A stretch of DNA of 64,000 nt, from positions 8,001,156 to 8,065,155 of the forward strand of contig OY848918.1 of assembly GCA_963693285.1 (NCBI GenBank), in the 5' to 3' direction. Shown one piece after another: positions 1 to 12,413 of this stretch (its first letter is position 1; each line of letters starts with the position of its first letter). This DNA is from Xestospongia muta. Taxonomy: Eukaryota > Porifera > Demospongiae > Haplosclerida > Petrosiidae. The notes beneath the pieces were generated by a model. It had not been told where the DNA came from. It searched no databases and was given only the letters and a program-made list of their open reading frames with translations. Made by a program: the position numbers and the translations under genes.

Positions 1-274
1 TTTTCTTTATAACCAACAAAATGTATAGTTGTGACAATAAAGATGTATCTCTATACATAATTAGTAACTTATAGCTTTTACATTGATCATCATCAAATAT
101 GACAACATTAACATTATTACTGACATTTACATGAGGTAGTGTCTATAGATCTAGTAGAAATTAATATATTGTTGTGTATAGTTAATGTTTAGGAAGTGCC
201 TTTACTCTGGACAGTGAGAATAAAATATATATTTTTTAAATTCAGAAAATTTTTATGTATACTTTATTGATTAG

Positions 275-351
275 TTCTACAGGCTGTACCACTAATCACT
301 TATGACATTACAAAGAATACAGAGAACTACACTATTGTTGTGATTTGGTAG
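275..351 (+). pseudogene. Orphan FN3 half-exon upstream of A1
   Basis: This 77-nt block has the same length as, and closely matches, the first-half exon of the second FN3 domain of the A genes (compare 1336-1412). It keeps a 'tag' acceptor and a 'gt' donor, but its last codon reads TAG where the paralogues have GAG. It lies about 170 nt upstream of the signal-peptide exon of A1. Equivalent blocks precede the first exons of A2 (about 8926-8999), A3 (about 24071-24168), A4 (about 42882-42946) and A5 (about 60391-60470). It could be a relic of an upstream gene copy or a rarely used exon. Confidence 0.55.
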
Positions 352-520
352 GTGTGTATTATTTATTTAGTAATATAATTAGTCTACATGTTACTAAATA
401 GATATTACACTAATAATATATAAACTCAACCCACAAAGATACCATTTCCATTAATAAGTCTATTCATTATATTACAATATCATAAGTTCATGACACATTT
501 AGACTACCAATACAGTCAAA

Positions 521-3478
521 ATGGATAAGTGTGCTGTAATATATTTGATTTCTTTTCTCTTACTTATCATAAGTGAGTTAATATATTATAACACAATATA
601 TGAAGTTTATTTCTTATAGTGAAAATAGAAGCTTCAGTTACAAGTCTAGACTGTAATCATGAAGTATGTCCACAGACACAAGGAGCAGTCACTTGTACAA
701 TAATGGCAGTGCAGTAGCTTGGCATTCTCCTCCATCAGATAATACAGCCATTGCTATAGTAAGTTTTCAAGAAGTTGCTAATGTTGCTAATACTGAGTTT
801 ACTGCTGCTCTTGTGAGTATTAACAATCCTGGACTAACAACTAATTTAAGTTTTACTGCCACTACTGATAAGAATGGAACACAAGTCAGGTGTGCTGAGC
901 GTGGAAATACAAACTCAATAACTTATACTATTATGATATCAGGTATGTCATTAACAGTATCATATATAAATAACATTTACTATTATTATAAGGTCCTCCA
1001 AGTGATGCTCCTACAGGACTGGGTTTTACAGCTCTCACAAACACTTCAGTCACTCTCTACTGGTCACCTCCTACTCTTCATCCTAACTGTATAGTTAACT
1101 ACACTGTTGAGATCAGAACAACCACCGATAATATATTGATCAGTAGTTTTAGTACTGATAGTAATATCACCAGTATTACTGTATCTACTGGTCTCTCTCA
1201 GTCAGTAGAGTATCAGTACAGAGTAGTAGGGTCTGATGCTCTCAATAGATTAGGACCCTATAGTCAATATACTATGTTCACTCTGGATGGTAAGAACAAA
1301 GTAGTTTTAATATATTAAATAATGTGCTTTACTAGTTCCACAAATTGTACCACTAATAACTTATACTATTACTAACAACACAGAGGACTATACTATTTTT
1401 ATGTTTTGGGAGGTATAATATTATTAACAATTACTTGATAATATTCTAGTTTCATTTAGTCACCTCCTCTCTCCTCTCGTCCTCCTCTCTTGAACTACAA
1501 AGTCTATCACAACATATCAGGTTCACTAACTGTCAATATAACTACTGTTACTAATATTACATTGACTGGAGTACTAGCTGGATATACCTACATTATAACA
1601 GTGGTACCAGTTAATATACTAGGAGATGGATACCCTAATAAGACTATAGGTTATTTAAATATTATTATAAAATGTGTTATATTTACTTCTCATACAGTTA
1701 TCATTTATGATGAAGAACCAGTTATTACTAGTACTAGTGTTATAACAACATCATCTCAATATCATAGTAAGAGTGTTTAACATAAAAATATTATTTTAGT
1801 TTAAACATCAATAACATCATTCATGACAAGTGATACGTGTACAATAATGTATTAAATATTACTGTCATAATTAATTTGTGATGGAGTATAGAAACTACAA
1901 GTACTTCAGTATCTTCAACACAAATTATAACTACAATTACAATTACTGAGTCCTCAAACATAGCTAGTAGGTTCTATGTATTTTGAAGAATGCTTATTGA
2001 TATTAATTGTACATATAATGAGTATATAACTTATAGTGTTTCATATATATATCATATATCTTTTTTGGTTAATTTCCTATAAACAATCTAACAAGTATAA
2101 TTTAATAATTTTAATAAAAATAACTATTTCTACTATGACAGTCACTACTACATCATCACCAACATCTGGTGGAATATATTATGCTATTGGGACTGTTGGA
2201 GGTATTATTGTTTTTATACTAATTGCTGTAGTACTAGTTCTAACTGGTTGTATAATGATTAGAAGACAAAATAAAAGTCAGACTCTCTTGTAATTTTTTG
2301 ATCCTTTAAAACACTCAATATAGATAACAAACCAAGTGCTAGACCATTAACTGTTTCTCTGAGGTAAGCTAATACAGTCATATGTGTTAACAATTCAATG
2401 ATCATACTTTAGAAGTATCAAAGACAATAACACAGAAGAGGTATAATATTGTTACTTACATGTACAAAGCTAAGAATAGGAGACAACTTTCACAATACCT
2501 ACACATTAAATTAAATATAACATTTATTTGATATCAAAATGAGCATTAAACTCACCATTAGTTGTAACACATTCAAGTCAATCTAATGTCAAGAGTTAGT
2601 CATCATTACTTTATATTAGACTTTAATAGTCACATCTGGTCTTTATTAATTCTGTTATAGATATCTTCAAATCATGTTTATGCAGAAGTAAACAAGAAAC
2701 CAAAAGCTTTATCTCTACAACACGATAAAGTCCCTCCTTCCATACCACCTTACTTAGTTGATAATGACCAACCACCTCCTATACCTCTGTTTCATAGTAG
2801 AGATGAACCACCTGTACCACCTTATAATGAATCTTTGACAACACACTACTCTGAAGTCAAGAAAAAGCTTGTGACACCTCATGTACTACCTCATAATAGT
2901 ACAGCAGCTGAAGGAGATTATTCAGTATTAAAGAGAGAAGATATACCTCATGTACCACTACATAATGTGACAGCTGGAGGAGAGTACTCTGTCATAAATA
3001 GAGATGATATACCTTATGATAAAGCTGCTGGAGGTGAATATTCTGTCTTGAATAGAGAAGAGAGAGAGGTTAGTTAAACAATTAGTAGACAATCATAATC
3101 TAATTTACAATATTATTATAGAGCAGAGAAAATTCTCAGTTACAACAGACTGGTTTGTATTCAACTCTAAATAATGAAGTATGAAATAATACAGTCAACT
3201 ATATCATAATAACTTACATTATATTAGATCAACAAACCAACTGGAACTATGCCAAAAGGAGCTGGAAGTATAGTATATGATGAATTAGACAATGCTCCTA
3301 AGAACAAACCAATGACACCTCCTACATCAAATTTAAAGCAGTCTGTTATCTACTCTGATATCAAGGCACCAACCGATTTTAGTAAGGTATGATATATCAT
3401 GATATATGCTATTATTATCATTCTCTTTTTCATCTCTAACAGAGGTACTCTACAAATGAGGACAATCAAAAACAGTAG
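521..3478 (+). pseudogene. Receptor A1: Ig-FN3-FN3-TM with long tyrosine tail, frameshifted
   Basis: Class A receptor copy. Exons I infer: 521-572 (signal peptide), 629-942 (Ig), 993-1289 (FN3-1), 1336-1412 and 1460-1649 (FN3-2), 1698-1766 and 1892-1966 (Ser/Thr stalk), 2142-2276 (TM), 2324-2363, 2413-2440, 2661-3068, 3122-3178, 3228-3386 and 3443-3478 (tail, TAG stop). The Ig exon is 314 nt where paralogues have 315. One base is missing near 703, so the frame hits TAG at 715-717. The 57-nt stalk exon present in A3-A5 has been deleted here. The tail is otherwise open, with YAEV, YSEV, YSVL, YSVI, YSTL, IVYDEL and VIYSDI motifs. A single base error in the assembly could mimic the frameshift, so the gene may be functional. 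Confidence 0.8.
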
Positions 3479-4560
3479 CCTTCTCCAATACATCATCTGT
3501 AAAATGATAACAATATGTTTTTAACTCACTACTAACTTGTATAATGTTATAATGTGTTACTTTTCTGTTCATTATTTTATTGTGTCATGTTTTATTATAA
3601 GTCATTGAGTTATTTAGTGTTCATTATAAAACTAGTTATTAATTTATTAATATGAGCTCCATATGATCACCTTGTATCATTATAGCAGCTGTCAATATAT
3701 TATCATTCATTATCAAGTATGATACAATAACATAATTACATGTACCAATGTATGTACTATAAACCACATCGTAATATACATGTAGATGTGCACGTGTATA
3801 TAACCACATATAATACAGATTAATACACTGAGCATATTTAATGTTCACTAATTTCATATTACTGAAGACAATATCAAAATGAGCTATCAACTTACATTCT
3901 TATTAGTCACATAATGATGTATATTAAGTTTAGATGATAACTTGACAGCTGTTCATACTAAATAGAGTATGATATACTGTTGTAGTAATATTACTATATA
4001 ACAGTATATAATACACTATAATACTATACTACTACCAATAATATCATTATAGTAAACTTAGTACAGTATGTACACCTATTATAGCTAACCTCATATTACC
4101 ATTTCCCTCATCTAATAACATATCAAGTACATGATAGCTACATGCTCCATTAGGTACATGTTACATGTAGAGACAGCTAGTTTACATTTCCTATAACATA
4201 TGTATGGTTTCTGCAGTAATATACTAAAATAGTGATTACAATTCAATTAAGGGCATGTAACTGTTATAACATTGACCTGTTTATAGAGGTTCATTGGTTT
4301 TAACTATGATAAAAAACCATGTTAACAGCTGTTCTTACTAAATGTGGTAAGATATACTGTTATAGTAAATATTACTATAATAATATTATATAATACACAA
4401 TAATACTATACTGCCAATAACATATTTATTGTTGTTAGAATTTAAATAGATTGCCATTGTCACTAATAATAAATAAAGTACACCTATTACATTTTATTAC
4501 GTATGCCCTCATATTCCCTTTATTTATGTAGTCCACATTCACTACACATAGCTTGCATAT
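3479..4560. other. Non-coding 3' flank of A1
   Basis: No supportable gene. The stretch matches the flanks that follow A2, A3, A4 and A5: a 'gttcattataa' block, a 'cattatcaagtatgataca' block, palindromic 'acatgta' tracts, and an AT-rich region with repeated 'ataatactata' units around 3960-4040 and 4360-4440. Confidence 0.5.
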
Positions 4561-4574
4561 GATAATCACATGTT

Positions 4575-4790
4575 ATAAAGAAGAGAGCAACATACTGATT
4601 GGTATACTCACTGTTAAGTAAACAATTCAGTAATATAACATGTTTGTTTTATAAAATACCTGCTAAATATGATGTTTGTTGTCTTTATTGTATTATAACT
4701 TTTACTATTAACTAACATGGACAAACAGTTGAAGCTACAATTACTGTAGTAATAAACAAAGAATTCAAGCCAGTGTCACTACAATTGGTA
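4575..4790 (-). pseudogene. Relic of class B TM/stalk exons, minus strand
   Basis: On the minus strand this shows the start of a class B TM exon (acceptor 'cttaacag' then codons for SIPISM-like residues) and, above it, sequence like the short 33-nt cassette exon (ending 'aGCAG'). The TM exon is cut off after a few codons. A similar relic, without the TM part, occurs near 56700-56800. It suggests that a B-type gene was lost between A1 and A2. Confidence 0.35.
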
Positions 4791-4984
4791 ACTAGATATT
4801 TTTTTAAACAGACTATATAGGACATATACTACTAGTTAATAGAGAAAATGTAATAGTTGTTAGAGTTAACAATAAACCTGTAATTTCTATACTTATCACA
4901 AAATATGTACAATGATCTGATAATGTTAATTACTAATATATAATGAAACATTTGTTGTAATGACTAAAGTAATAGAGAAAAGTA

Positions 4985-5140
4985 GTAAGTTTATTTACTG
5001 ATACTCAGTGTCAATTAATAGTGATCTCTCTCGTTCAGTATAGCAGAGAGTAGTAGGGTCTGATATTGTTAATAGATTCAGACCCATTAGTCATATCATC
5101 AGTATTAATGTATATACTGATCTATCTCAGTCAATAAAGT
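4985..5140 (+). pseudogene. Degraded FN3-1 exon fragment
   Basis: Contains the recognisable FN3-1 track 'gagagtagtagggtctgat...aatagatt...gaccc' found in all A and B genes, followed by a second partial copy of the 'tatctactgatctctctcag' segment, without open frame or splice sites. A sister copy sits at about 57000-57150 inside the same larger duplication. Confidence 0.4.
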
Positions 5141-5530
5141 ATACAGTTCAAAAAAAGTATTATTAAGACTATGATATGAAGTTCAAGATGGCAACTTGAC
5201 AAGGTTGATTGTTTTTAATTTGATGACAATTGAATCACCAACGGTTTGAAAAATATATCAAAATAATATTAACAAAATTTAAATAAATGGTTAATGCGTC
5301 TTTGTAATTTTTGCAATGACTTTTGTAATTTGCTTCACCTTTCCAAGTATATACATATACCAGCACATACAGAGTACTCAACAACACCCACACATACAGT
5401 AATTATAACATGTGGTCTGTTCAGTTTACATTAACTATCATAACATATGTACTTCATTTCCTTTATAACCAACAAAATATAATACACAGTATATAAAACA
5501 AGGAAAGGTGACTTTACAATATTACTTTTT
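5130..5530 (+). repeat. Dispersed ~350-bp repeat R1, copy
   Basis: Runs from 'aagattatgatatgaagttcaagatg' type sequence through a 'ttgcaatttgctt...ccaagtatgtac' block to 'taattataacatgtggtctg ... cctttataaccaacaaaat ... aacaaggaaaggtgactttac'. Closely related copies lie near 6930-7320, 7970-8520, 14690-15090, 23340-23710, 30830-31190, 42260-42510, 49890-50250, 57160-57520 and 59740-60130, and inverted near 36160-36350, 36890-37170, 37260-37560 and 39650-39970. I see no open frame and no clear terminal inverted repeats, so the element type is unknown. Confidence 0.65.
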
Positions 5531-5639
5531 TAAAAATTTGAACTTAAATGAGATGAGAATGTAGAAAGTAAACAAAGTAGAAATTTGTTGCAATACATCA
5601 AATCCAAATAAAAATTCCTATATAAGTAGTAATTATTTA

Positions 5640-6470
5640 ATTCATAACATAATATCATATAAGTTTCATGTAGGGATTGCTATATGTCTTGTGTCACAAA
5701 AATTCTTCTTATGTTTACTTTTGGCATTGTAGCCCCATATATCTATTCATTTTTACAAGTGATCTAATAACATTGAAAACATGAAAGTTTTATTGGACAT
5801 TTTATTATACATAATGACACACCACAATGATACTCTGTCCTCAAGCTTATAAACCAAGATTTGTCAAAGCCTTTCAGGCACACAGTAGCAGTGCTTATGT
5901 AGAGATGGCCCAGATTTTCCACTGAAATGATTGGCTGAAAACAATGAATATATATCACTCAAAATTGATCAAAATATTTCCATTCTCTACAATATTTCTT
6001 TCTGTGACAATCCTTTTATTATGACACAGTTATAGGCTTATGTTTCTAAACATAACAGATACCATTAGTCAAATGTTGGATTTGTTCATCTTTCTGCCTC
6101 TACCTCACCATAACTCAATAACCATAAACAGTTTGGAAACCAAATTCACAGAGGTAACACACTCAACTACAAAGTATGGTAGTATGTGTGTCTTGTTTGA
6201 GCATTTCAGAAACAAAACTAGTAATTTTAGCAGTTTACTATAAAGAATTACTCTTAGGTATCATAGTAACAAAGAACATATCTCATTTAGCACTTTTCCA
6301 GATACTTTGATGAAAACAGTATAAATGGCAGTTCCAACTTGTAGTGCAAACTCTCCAATCATCAAATTTTGTGGATTATATTGATAAGTTAATTTGAGTA
6401 ATTGAATGAGGAATGATCAAATCTAGTCATTTATCATGGGAACATTCAATAAATTGTCAACATGTTGATT
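5640..6470. repeat. Left copy of a segmental duplication
   Basis: With the preceding kilobase this matches about 56700-58450 almost collinearly (for example the 'atgaaagttttattggacat' and 'cagtttggaaaccaaattca' blocks). Its right part (from about 6170) also matches the sequence upstream of each B gene ('gagcatttcagaaacaaaact', 'ggtatcatagtaac', 'ggcagttccaactt'). Short frames here have no domain and are not conserved in the sister copy, so I call no gene. Confidence 0.5.
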
Positions 6471-6479
6471 TTCTTATAC

Positions 6480-8900
6480 AGTATATCAATAATATCAACT
6501 AGTATTACAAGTAAGATATTAATATACTATTGACTACTAAGTCACAACAGCCATAGTTATAACTGAGGCACATGTACATACTATGAATTAAAGACACCCA
6601 CTGCTGTTGTGACATCATATAGTGTGTAATAAAGATACTCAGTATTAATAGTGAGTTCATTTATATATGAATTACTTATAATGTCACTTCTGATAAATAC
6701 ACCCACATGTTTATTAAGCAATAACAATAATATATATTACATTAAAATACAATCCATATTAATATGACATGCTATATGACCATATGTCATATATTATATA
6801 CTATACTCCAATATATGTTACTACTTAAAACTAGTGCTTGTATTTTCAATGTAACTGTGTTATTAATTAACACTTACCAAAACATGTGATGAGTATTACA
6901 TTACTTGCTTTGTTACAGCTGTGATTGACTAAAGTATTTAGTTCTAAAAATATTATTGTGATTATGTAAATTATTGAAAAAAGGTTAATTATTCTTGATT
7001 TGATTATAATGATTTGAAAAATACAACAAAAGAATTTAATAGTAAACAAATTTAAACAAATGGTTAAATGTATCATTAGATTTTACAATTTTTGCAATGA
7101 ATTATGCAATTTACTTTCATCTTTCCATATACAAAAATATATTTGTGCATGTATATAGTACTCAACAACACCCACACACAGAGTAATTATAACATGTGGT
7201 CTGTTCAGTTTATATTAACTATCATAACATATGTATTTCATTTCCTTTATAACCAACAAAATATAATATACAGTGTATAAAACAAGGAAAGGTGACTTTA
7301 CAATATTACTAGTACATCTTGATGTGTGTGTGTGTGTCAGTTAAATTTTAAACTAGTAACAGTTATTGTGAAATATATTTCATGCTCACTTCACATCACT
7401 TTATCTCGTGACAGTATATACTAGTACATCTTGGTATTTATAGGTAACATTTATTGTTTACTTCACATCAATTTATTATGTGGCAATATAATTATTTTAT
7501 ACAAGTACCATATCTTTTTACTGGTAGGTCCTATATTATAACCAGTTTGACTAAATGATTACTTATCTATTTACAAAAACTTACTTCAGCTGTTATATTT
7601 ATTGTTATTATCTGGTTGAAAACATTTTTATTATTTTAATATCTTTAGTTAATGATTGTTTATTTTAAAAAATTTATGTTGACACGAGTATCATCCTTTT
7701 AACAAATATAAGCTATTATAACCTGATAACCAAACACACCCACATAACAACAATCATTAATAGTCTTTGTAATAATAATGATATAATAACAATAAACTAT
7801 ATTACATAATTTACAAACCTTATTATTATAAATATTACATGTTATCTAGACCTACATGTTGTATCTAAACTTATATAATAAAAGTTGATGCTTAATCTTG
7901 TGCTGGTATTTTCAATGATGTTTATTCATAATGTATTAATTATAGCTGGCAATTGATTGAGTATTCAGTTCTAAAATATCTTTAGGATTATGATATGTAA
8001 TTCAAGATGACAACTCAACAAGGTTGATTTGAAGATAATGAGATCACTAATGATTTGAAAATGCAACAAAATAACATAACTAAAAAACATAAACAGATTT
8101 CTATCATTGAACTAACAATTTCACATCAATATATTATCTAAAGTATATTCTGTTATATAACATACATTTAAAAATATTGTAAATGCCAAGATGTTACATT
8201 GTGTGACTAAAAATATGTGTACTAATTTCATTGTTATATACAATATGAACTTTATTACAATCATATTAACAGCTGTTATATTTATCGTTATTATCTGGTT
8301 GAAAACCAGATATGTTATCAGTTTTTTACAATTTTTTAATAATAGTTGCAATTTGCTTTCACTTTTCCAAGTATGTACATGTACATGTATGTACTACTCA
8401 ACAACACCCACAGATAGAGTAATTATAACATGTGGTCTGATCAGTATATATTGATTCTCGTATTATATGTACTTCGTTTACTTTATAACTATAAATCAAG
8501 GAAAGTTGGCTTTATAATATTACTAATGCACACATAATATATATACCTGAATCTATATAGTTGCCACAGATACAGTAATTATAACATGTCGTCTGTTCAC
8601 AGTTTACATTGACTATCATAACATATACATATCTTTTATAACCAACAAAATGTACAGTTATGAAAACAAAGAGGTATCTCTATGCATAATTAGGTCTTAC
8701 AGCTTTTAAATTGATCATCATCATGTATGACAAAACTAACATTATAGGTGACAGTTACATTAGGAAGTGTCTATAGTTTCAGCAGGAAATCATACATTGC
8801 TGTTTATAATTAATGTTTGGGAAGTGGCTTTATTCTGGACAGTGAGAATGAAATAAGTATTATTTTCTTTAAAAATTATGTACACTTCATTGATTACTTC
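6480..8900. other. Non-coding spacer between A1 and A2 units
   Basis: No supportable gene. It contains two or three R1 repeat copies (about 6930-7320 and 7970-8520, plus a partial block near 8570-8650) and a short GT tract at about 7323-7338. The first part is duplicated at about 40450-41560 and the second at about 22930-24060 and 42030-42860. The duplicated part leads directly into the class A upstream region. Confidence 0.55.
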
Positions 8901-9163
8901 TACAGACTCTACTACTACACTTCATTGATCACTTCTACAGGCTGTAACTTATAATATTACAAAGAATACAGAAATTACACTATTGTTTGGTTTGGGAGGT
9001 GTGTATTATTTATTTAGTAATATAATTAGTCTACACTAAATAGACATTACACTAATAATATATAAACTCAACGCAAAAAAGACACCACCTCCATAAATAA
9101 GTCTATTCGTTATATTACAATACCATCAGTTCATGATCCATATAGCCTATCAATGCAGTCAAA

Positions 9164-11254
9164 ATGGATAAATCTGCTTCAACATATTTGATTTCTCTTC
9201 TCTTAGTTGTTACAAGTGAGTTAATATATTATAACATAATACATGTACTTTATTTCTTATAATGAATGTAGAAGCTTCAATAACAAGCCTAGATTGTAGT
9301 CATGAACTATGTCCACAGACACAAGGAGCACTCACTTGTACAATAACAGGTAGTATAGCAGCTTGGTATTCTCCTCCATCAGGTAGAAGTCCCATTGCTA
9401 CAGTAAGTTCTGAAAACATTTATAATGGTCATAATACTGGGTTTACTGCTGCTCTTGTGACCATCACCAATCCTGGTCTAACAACTAATTTAAGTTTTAC
9501 TGCCACTACTAATAAAAATTGAACACAAGTCAGGTGTACAGATGATCTAAATACAAACTCAATGACTTGTACTATTATGATATCAGGTATGTCACTAAAG
9601 TATCATATATAACTAACATGTACTATCATTATAAGGTCCTACAAGTAATACTCCTACAGGACTGGGTTTTATAGCTCTCACAAACACTTCAGTCACTCTC
9701 TACTGGTCACCTCCTACTCTTCATCCTAACTGTATAGTTAACTACACTGTTGAGATCAGGACAACCAGTGATAATATATTGATCAGTAGTCTTAGTACTG
9801 ATAGTAATATCACCAGTATTAATGTATATAATGGTCTCTCTCAGTCAGTAGAGTATCAGTACAGAGTAGTGGGGTCTGATGCTATAAATAGATTAGGACC
9901 CTATAGTCAATATACTGTGTTTACTCTGGATGGTAAGAATCTAATAGTTTTAATATCTTAAGTAATGTGCTTTACTAGTTCTACAGGCTGTACCACTAAT
10001 CATTCATACTATTACAAACAACACAGAAGACTATATTATTTTTATTGCTTGGAAGGTATAATGTTATTAACAAACAATTGATATTATTCTAGTTTCCTTT
10101 AGTCACCTCCTTTCTCCTCTTATCCTCCTCTCTTGTACTACAAAGTCTATCACAACATATCAGGTTCACTAATTGTCAATATAACTATTGTTACTAATAT
10201 TACATTGACTGGAGTACTAGCTGGATATACCTACATTATAACAGTGGTACCAGTTAATATACTGGGAGATGGACACCCTAATAGGACTATAGGTTATTTA
10301 AATATTATTATAAAGTGTGTTATGTTTACTTTTCATACAGTTATCATTCCTGATGAAGAACCAGTTGTTACTTGTACTAGTGTTTTAACAACATCATCTC
10401 AATATCATAGTAAGAGTTTTTAATACAAAAATACTATTTTAGTTTAAATAATCAATCATATATCATCAATAACATCATTAGGTGTACTTAGTACAATGTC
10501 TACAACTGTAGTCATGACAAGTGATACATCAAATATTAGCAAGTGTACAATAATGTATTAATGTTACTGTCATAATTAACTTGAGATGGAATATAGAAAC
10601 TACAAGTACTTCAATGTTTTTATCAAAAATTACAGCTGAGACAGATACTGCATTGTCAAACTTAGCTAGTGGGTTCTATGTATTTTCAAAAAGTTCTGTT
10701 AATTATTAATTGTAAATATAATACCTATATAATATTGTATTATTTCATATATTAGATTCTACCTATAGCTTTTAAGTTCATTTTTTATACATAATATTAC
10801 AAGTATTAATTTAATAGTTCTAATAAAGCTATTTCTACTTTGACAGTCACTACCACAACATCTTCATCAACATCTGCTGGAATATATACTTCAATATCTT
10901 CATTGCAAATTACAGCTCAGACAATCACTGCATCTTCAAATTTAGCTAGTAGGTTCCATGTATTTTAAAAGAAGTTCCATTGATTATTATTTGTATATAT
11001 AATGAGTATTTTATAATGTGAGTCTGACAGGCACTACTACAACATCATCATCAACATCTGCTGGAATATATTATGTTATTGGGACTGTTGGAGGTATTAT
11101 TGTTTTCATACTAATTGCTGTAGTACTAGTTCTAACTGTTTGTATAATGATTAGAAGACAAAATAAAAGTCAGACCTCTTGAAATTTCTTGATCCTTTAA
11201 AACTCTCAATATAGATAACAAACCAAGTGGTAGTCCATTAACTTTCTCTCTGAG
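9164..11254 (+). pseudogene. Receptor A2: nonsense in Ig exon, cytoplasmic tail deleted
   Basis: Class A copy. Exons: 9164-9215 (signal peptide), 9272-9586 (Ig), 9636-9932 (FN3-1), 9979-10055 and 10103-10292 (FN3-2), 10341-10409, 10482-10538, 10597-10668 and 10847-10948 (stalk), 11031-11168 (TM), 11215-11254 (first tail exon). A GGA to TGA change at 9520-9522 stops the Ig domain just before its F-strand cysteine. One stalk exon ends at a GC donor (10539). A2 carries an extra stalk exon also seen in A4. After the first short tail exon the sequence jumps, at about 11290, to what is 3' flank in A3 (about 27468). This removes all tyrosine-motif exons, about 1.2 kb relative to A3. Confidence 0.85.
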
Positions 11255-11659
11255 GTAAGCTAATACAGTCATATGTGTTAACAGTTCAATGTTCATTATA
11301 AGACAAGTTATTAATTTATAAATATAAGCTTCATGTGATCTCCTCATATTATTATAGCAGCTGTCAATATTATCATTCATTATCAAGTATGATACAATAA
11401 CATAACTACATGTACCAATATGTGTACTACAGACCACATCACAATATACATGTACATGTACATGTATATAACCACATAGAATACAGATTAATACATTGAG
11501 TATGTTCACTAATTTCATATTACTGAAGACAATATTAAAACGAGCTATCAACTTACATTCTTATTAGTCACATAATGATGTATATCAAGTTTAGATGATA
11601 ACTTGACAGCTGTTCATACTAAATAGAGTATGATATACTGTTGTAGTAAATATTACTAT

Positions 11660-11875
11660 ATACCAGTATATAATACACTATACTACTATAATAATACTAA
11701 TATATAATACACTATAATACTATAATACTATAATACTATAATATACTATACTACTATAATACCACTATAATAATACTAATATATAATACGCTATAATACT
11801 ATAATATTATTATAATACACTATAATAATACCGTATAATACACTATAATACTATACTACTACCAATAATATCATT
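11660..11875. repeat. TAATACACTATA minisatellite
   Basis: Short irregular units of the type 'ataatactata' and 'taatacactataa' repeated many times. The same array follows A3 (about 27840-28000) and A4 (about 46890-47045), at the same relative position between the A and B genes. Confidence 0.75.
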
Positions 11876-11929
11876 ATTGCTTATTAACAGATTGTCATTG
11901 TCACTGATAATAAATAAAGTGTACTTAGT

Positions 11930-12410
11930 CTTTTGTGGATCTTGTTTTGAGCACTTCAGAAACAAACTAGTGATTTCAGCAGTTTATAATCAAGAGCCAC
12001 TCTTAGGTATCATAGTAACATAGAAGATATCTCATTTAGCACTTTTCCAGATATTGAATGAAACCGTATAAGTGGCAGTTCCAACTTGGATTGCAAATTC
12101 ACAAATCTTGTATTTTGTGGATTATATAGATAAAGTTAATTTGAACAATTGGATGAGGAATAATCAAATCTAGTCATTTATCATGGGAACATCAGAACAT
12201 GAACATGTTGGGGATGCAGAATTCAGCTTTGCACTGCATTACAGTAATTATTGCTACAATAGATATCTCAACAAAATATGCAACTATTAACTTTAATAGC
12301 AAATTAAACCTAAGTATACCTAAGCACTGACAACACAGTTCAGTTATGGCAGTTCGAAGTTCAAGTACCGCCCCTTTATTAGTTTCATAGCTATATATTC
12401 GTCCATCTAG
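11930..12410. promoter_or_regulatory. Conserved upstream region of class B genes
   Basis: About 480 bp that is nearly identical upstream of B1, B2 (about 28070-28540) and B3 (about 47100-47585). It includes 'gagcacttcagaaa', 'ggtatcatagtaacatagaa', 'tttatcatgggaacatcaga' and, just before the start, 'cccctttattagtttcatag'. Conservation without an open frame suggests promoter and 5' UTR, but recent duplication alone could explain it. Confidence 0.4.
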
Positions 12411-12413
12411 ACA

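Noticed and set aside
6040..6243. 67-codon plus-strand frame in the duplicated spacer
   Set aside because: The sister copy near 58250-58450 does not keep the frame, and no domain, signal peptide or splice context is seen.
8121..8454. Hydrophobic overlapping frames on both strands
   Set aside because: Conserved only as part of a repeated flank (also near 42096-42419). AT-rich repeats give Ile/Phe/Tyr-rich frames by chance.
9260..9264. Loss of the Ig-exon acceptor AG in A2, A3 and A4 as an inactivating change
   Set aside because: A second AG nine bases downstream is present in all five copies and keeps the frame with the signal-peptide exon, so these genes need not be damaged there.
12345..12375. 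tRNA-like B box ('agttcgaagttcaagt') upstream of B1, repeated before B2 and B3
   Set aside because: No matching A box, acceptor stem or anticodon arm could be found; it is duplicated with the whole B upstream region.
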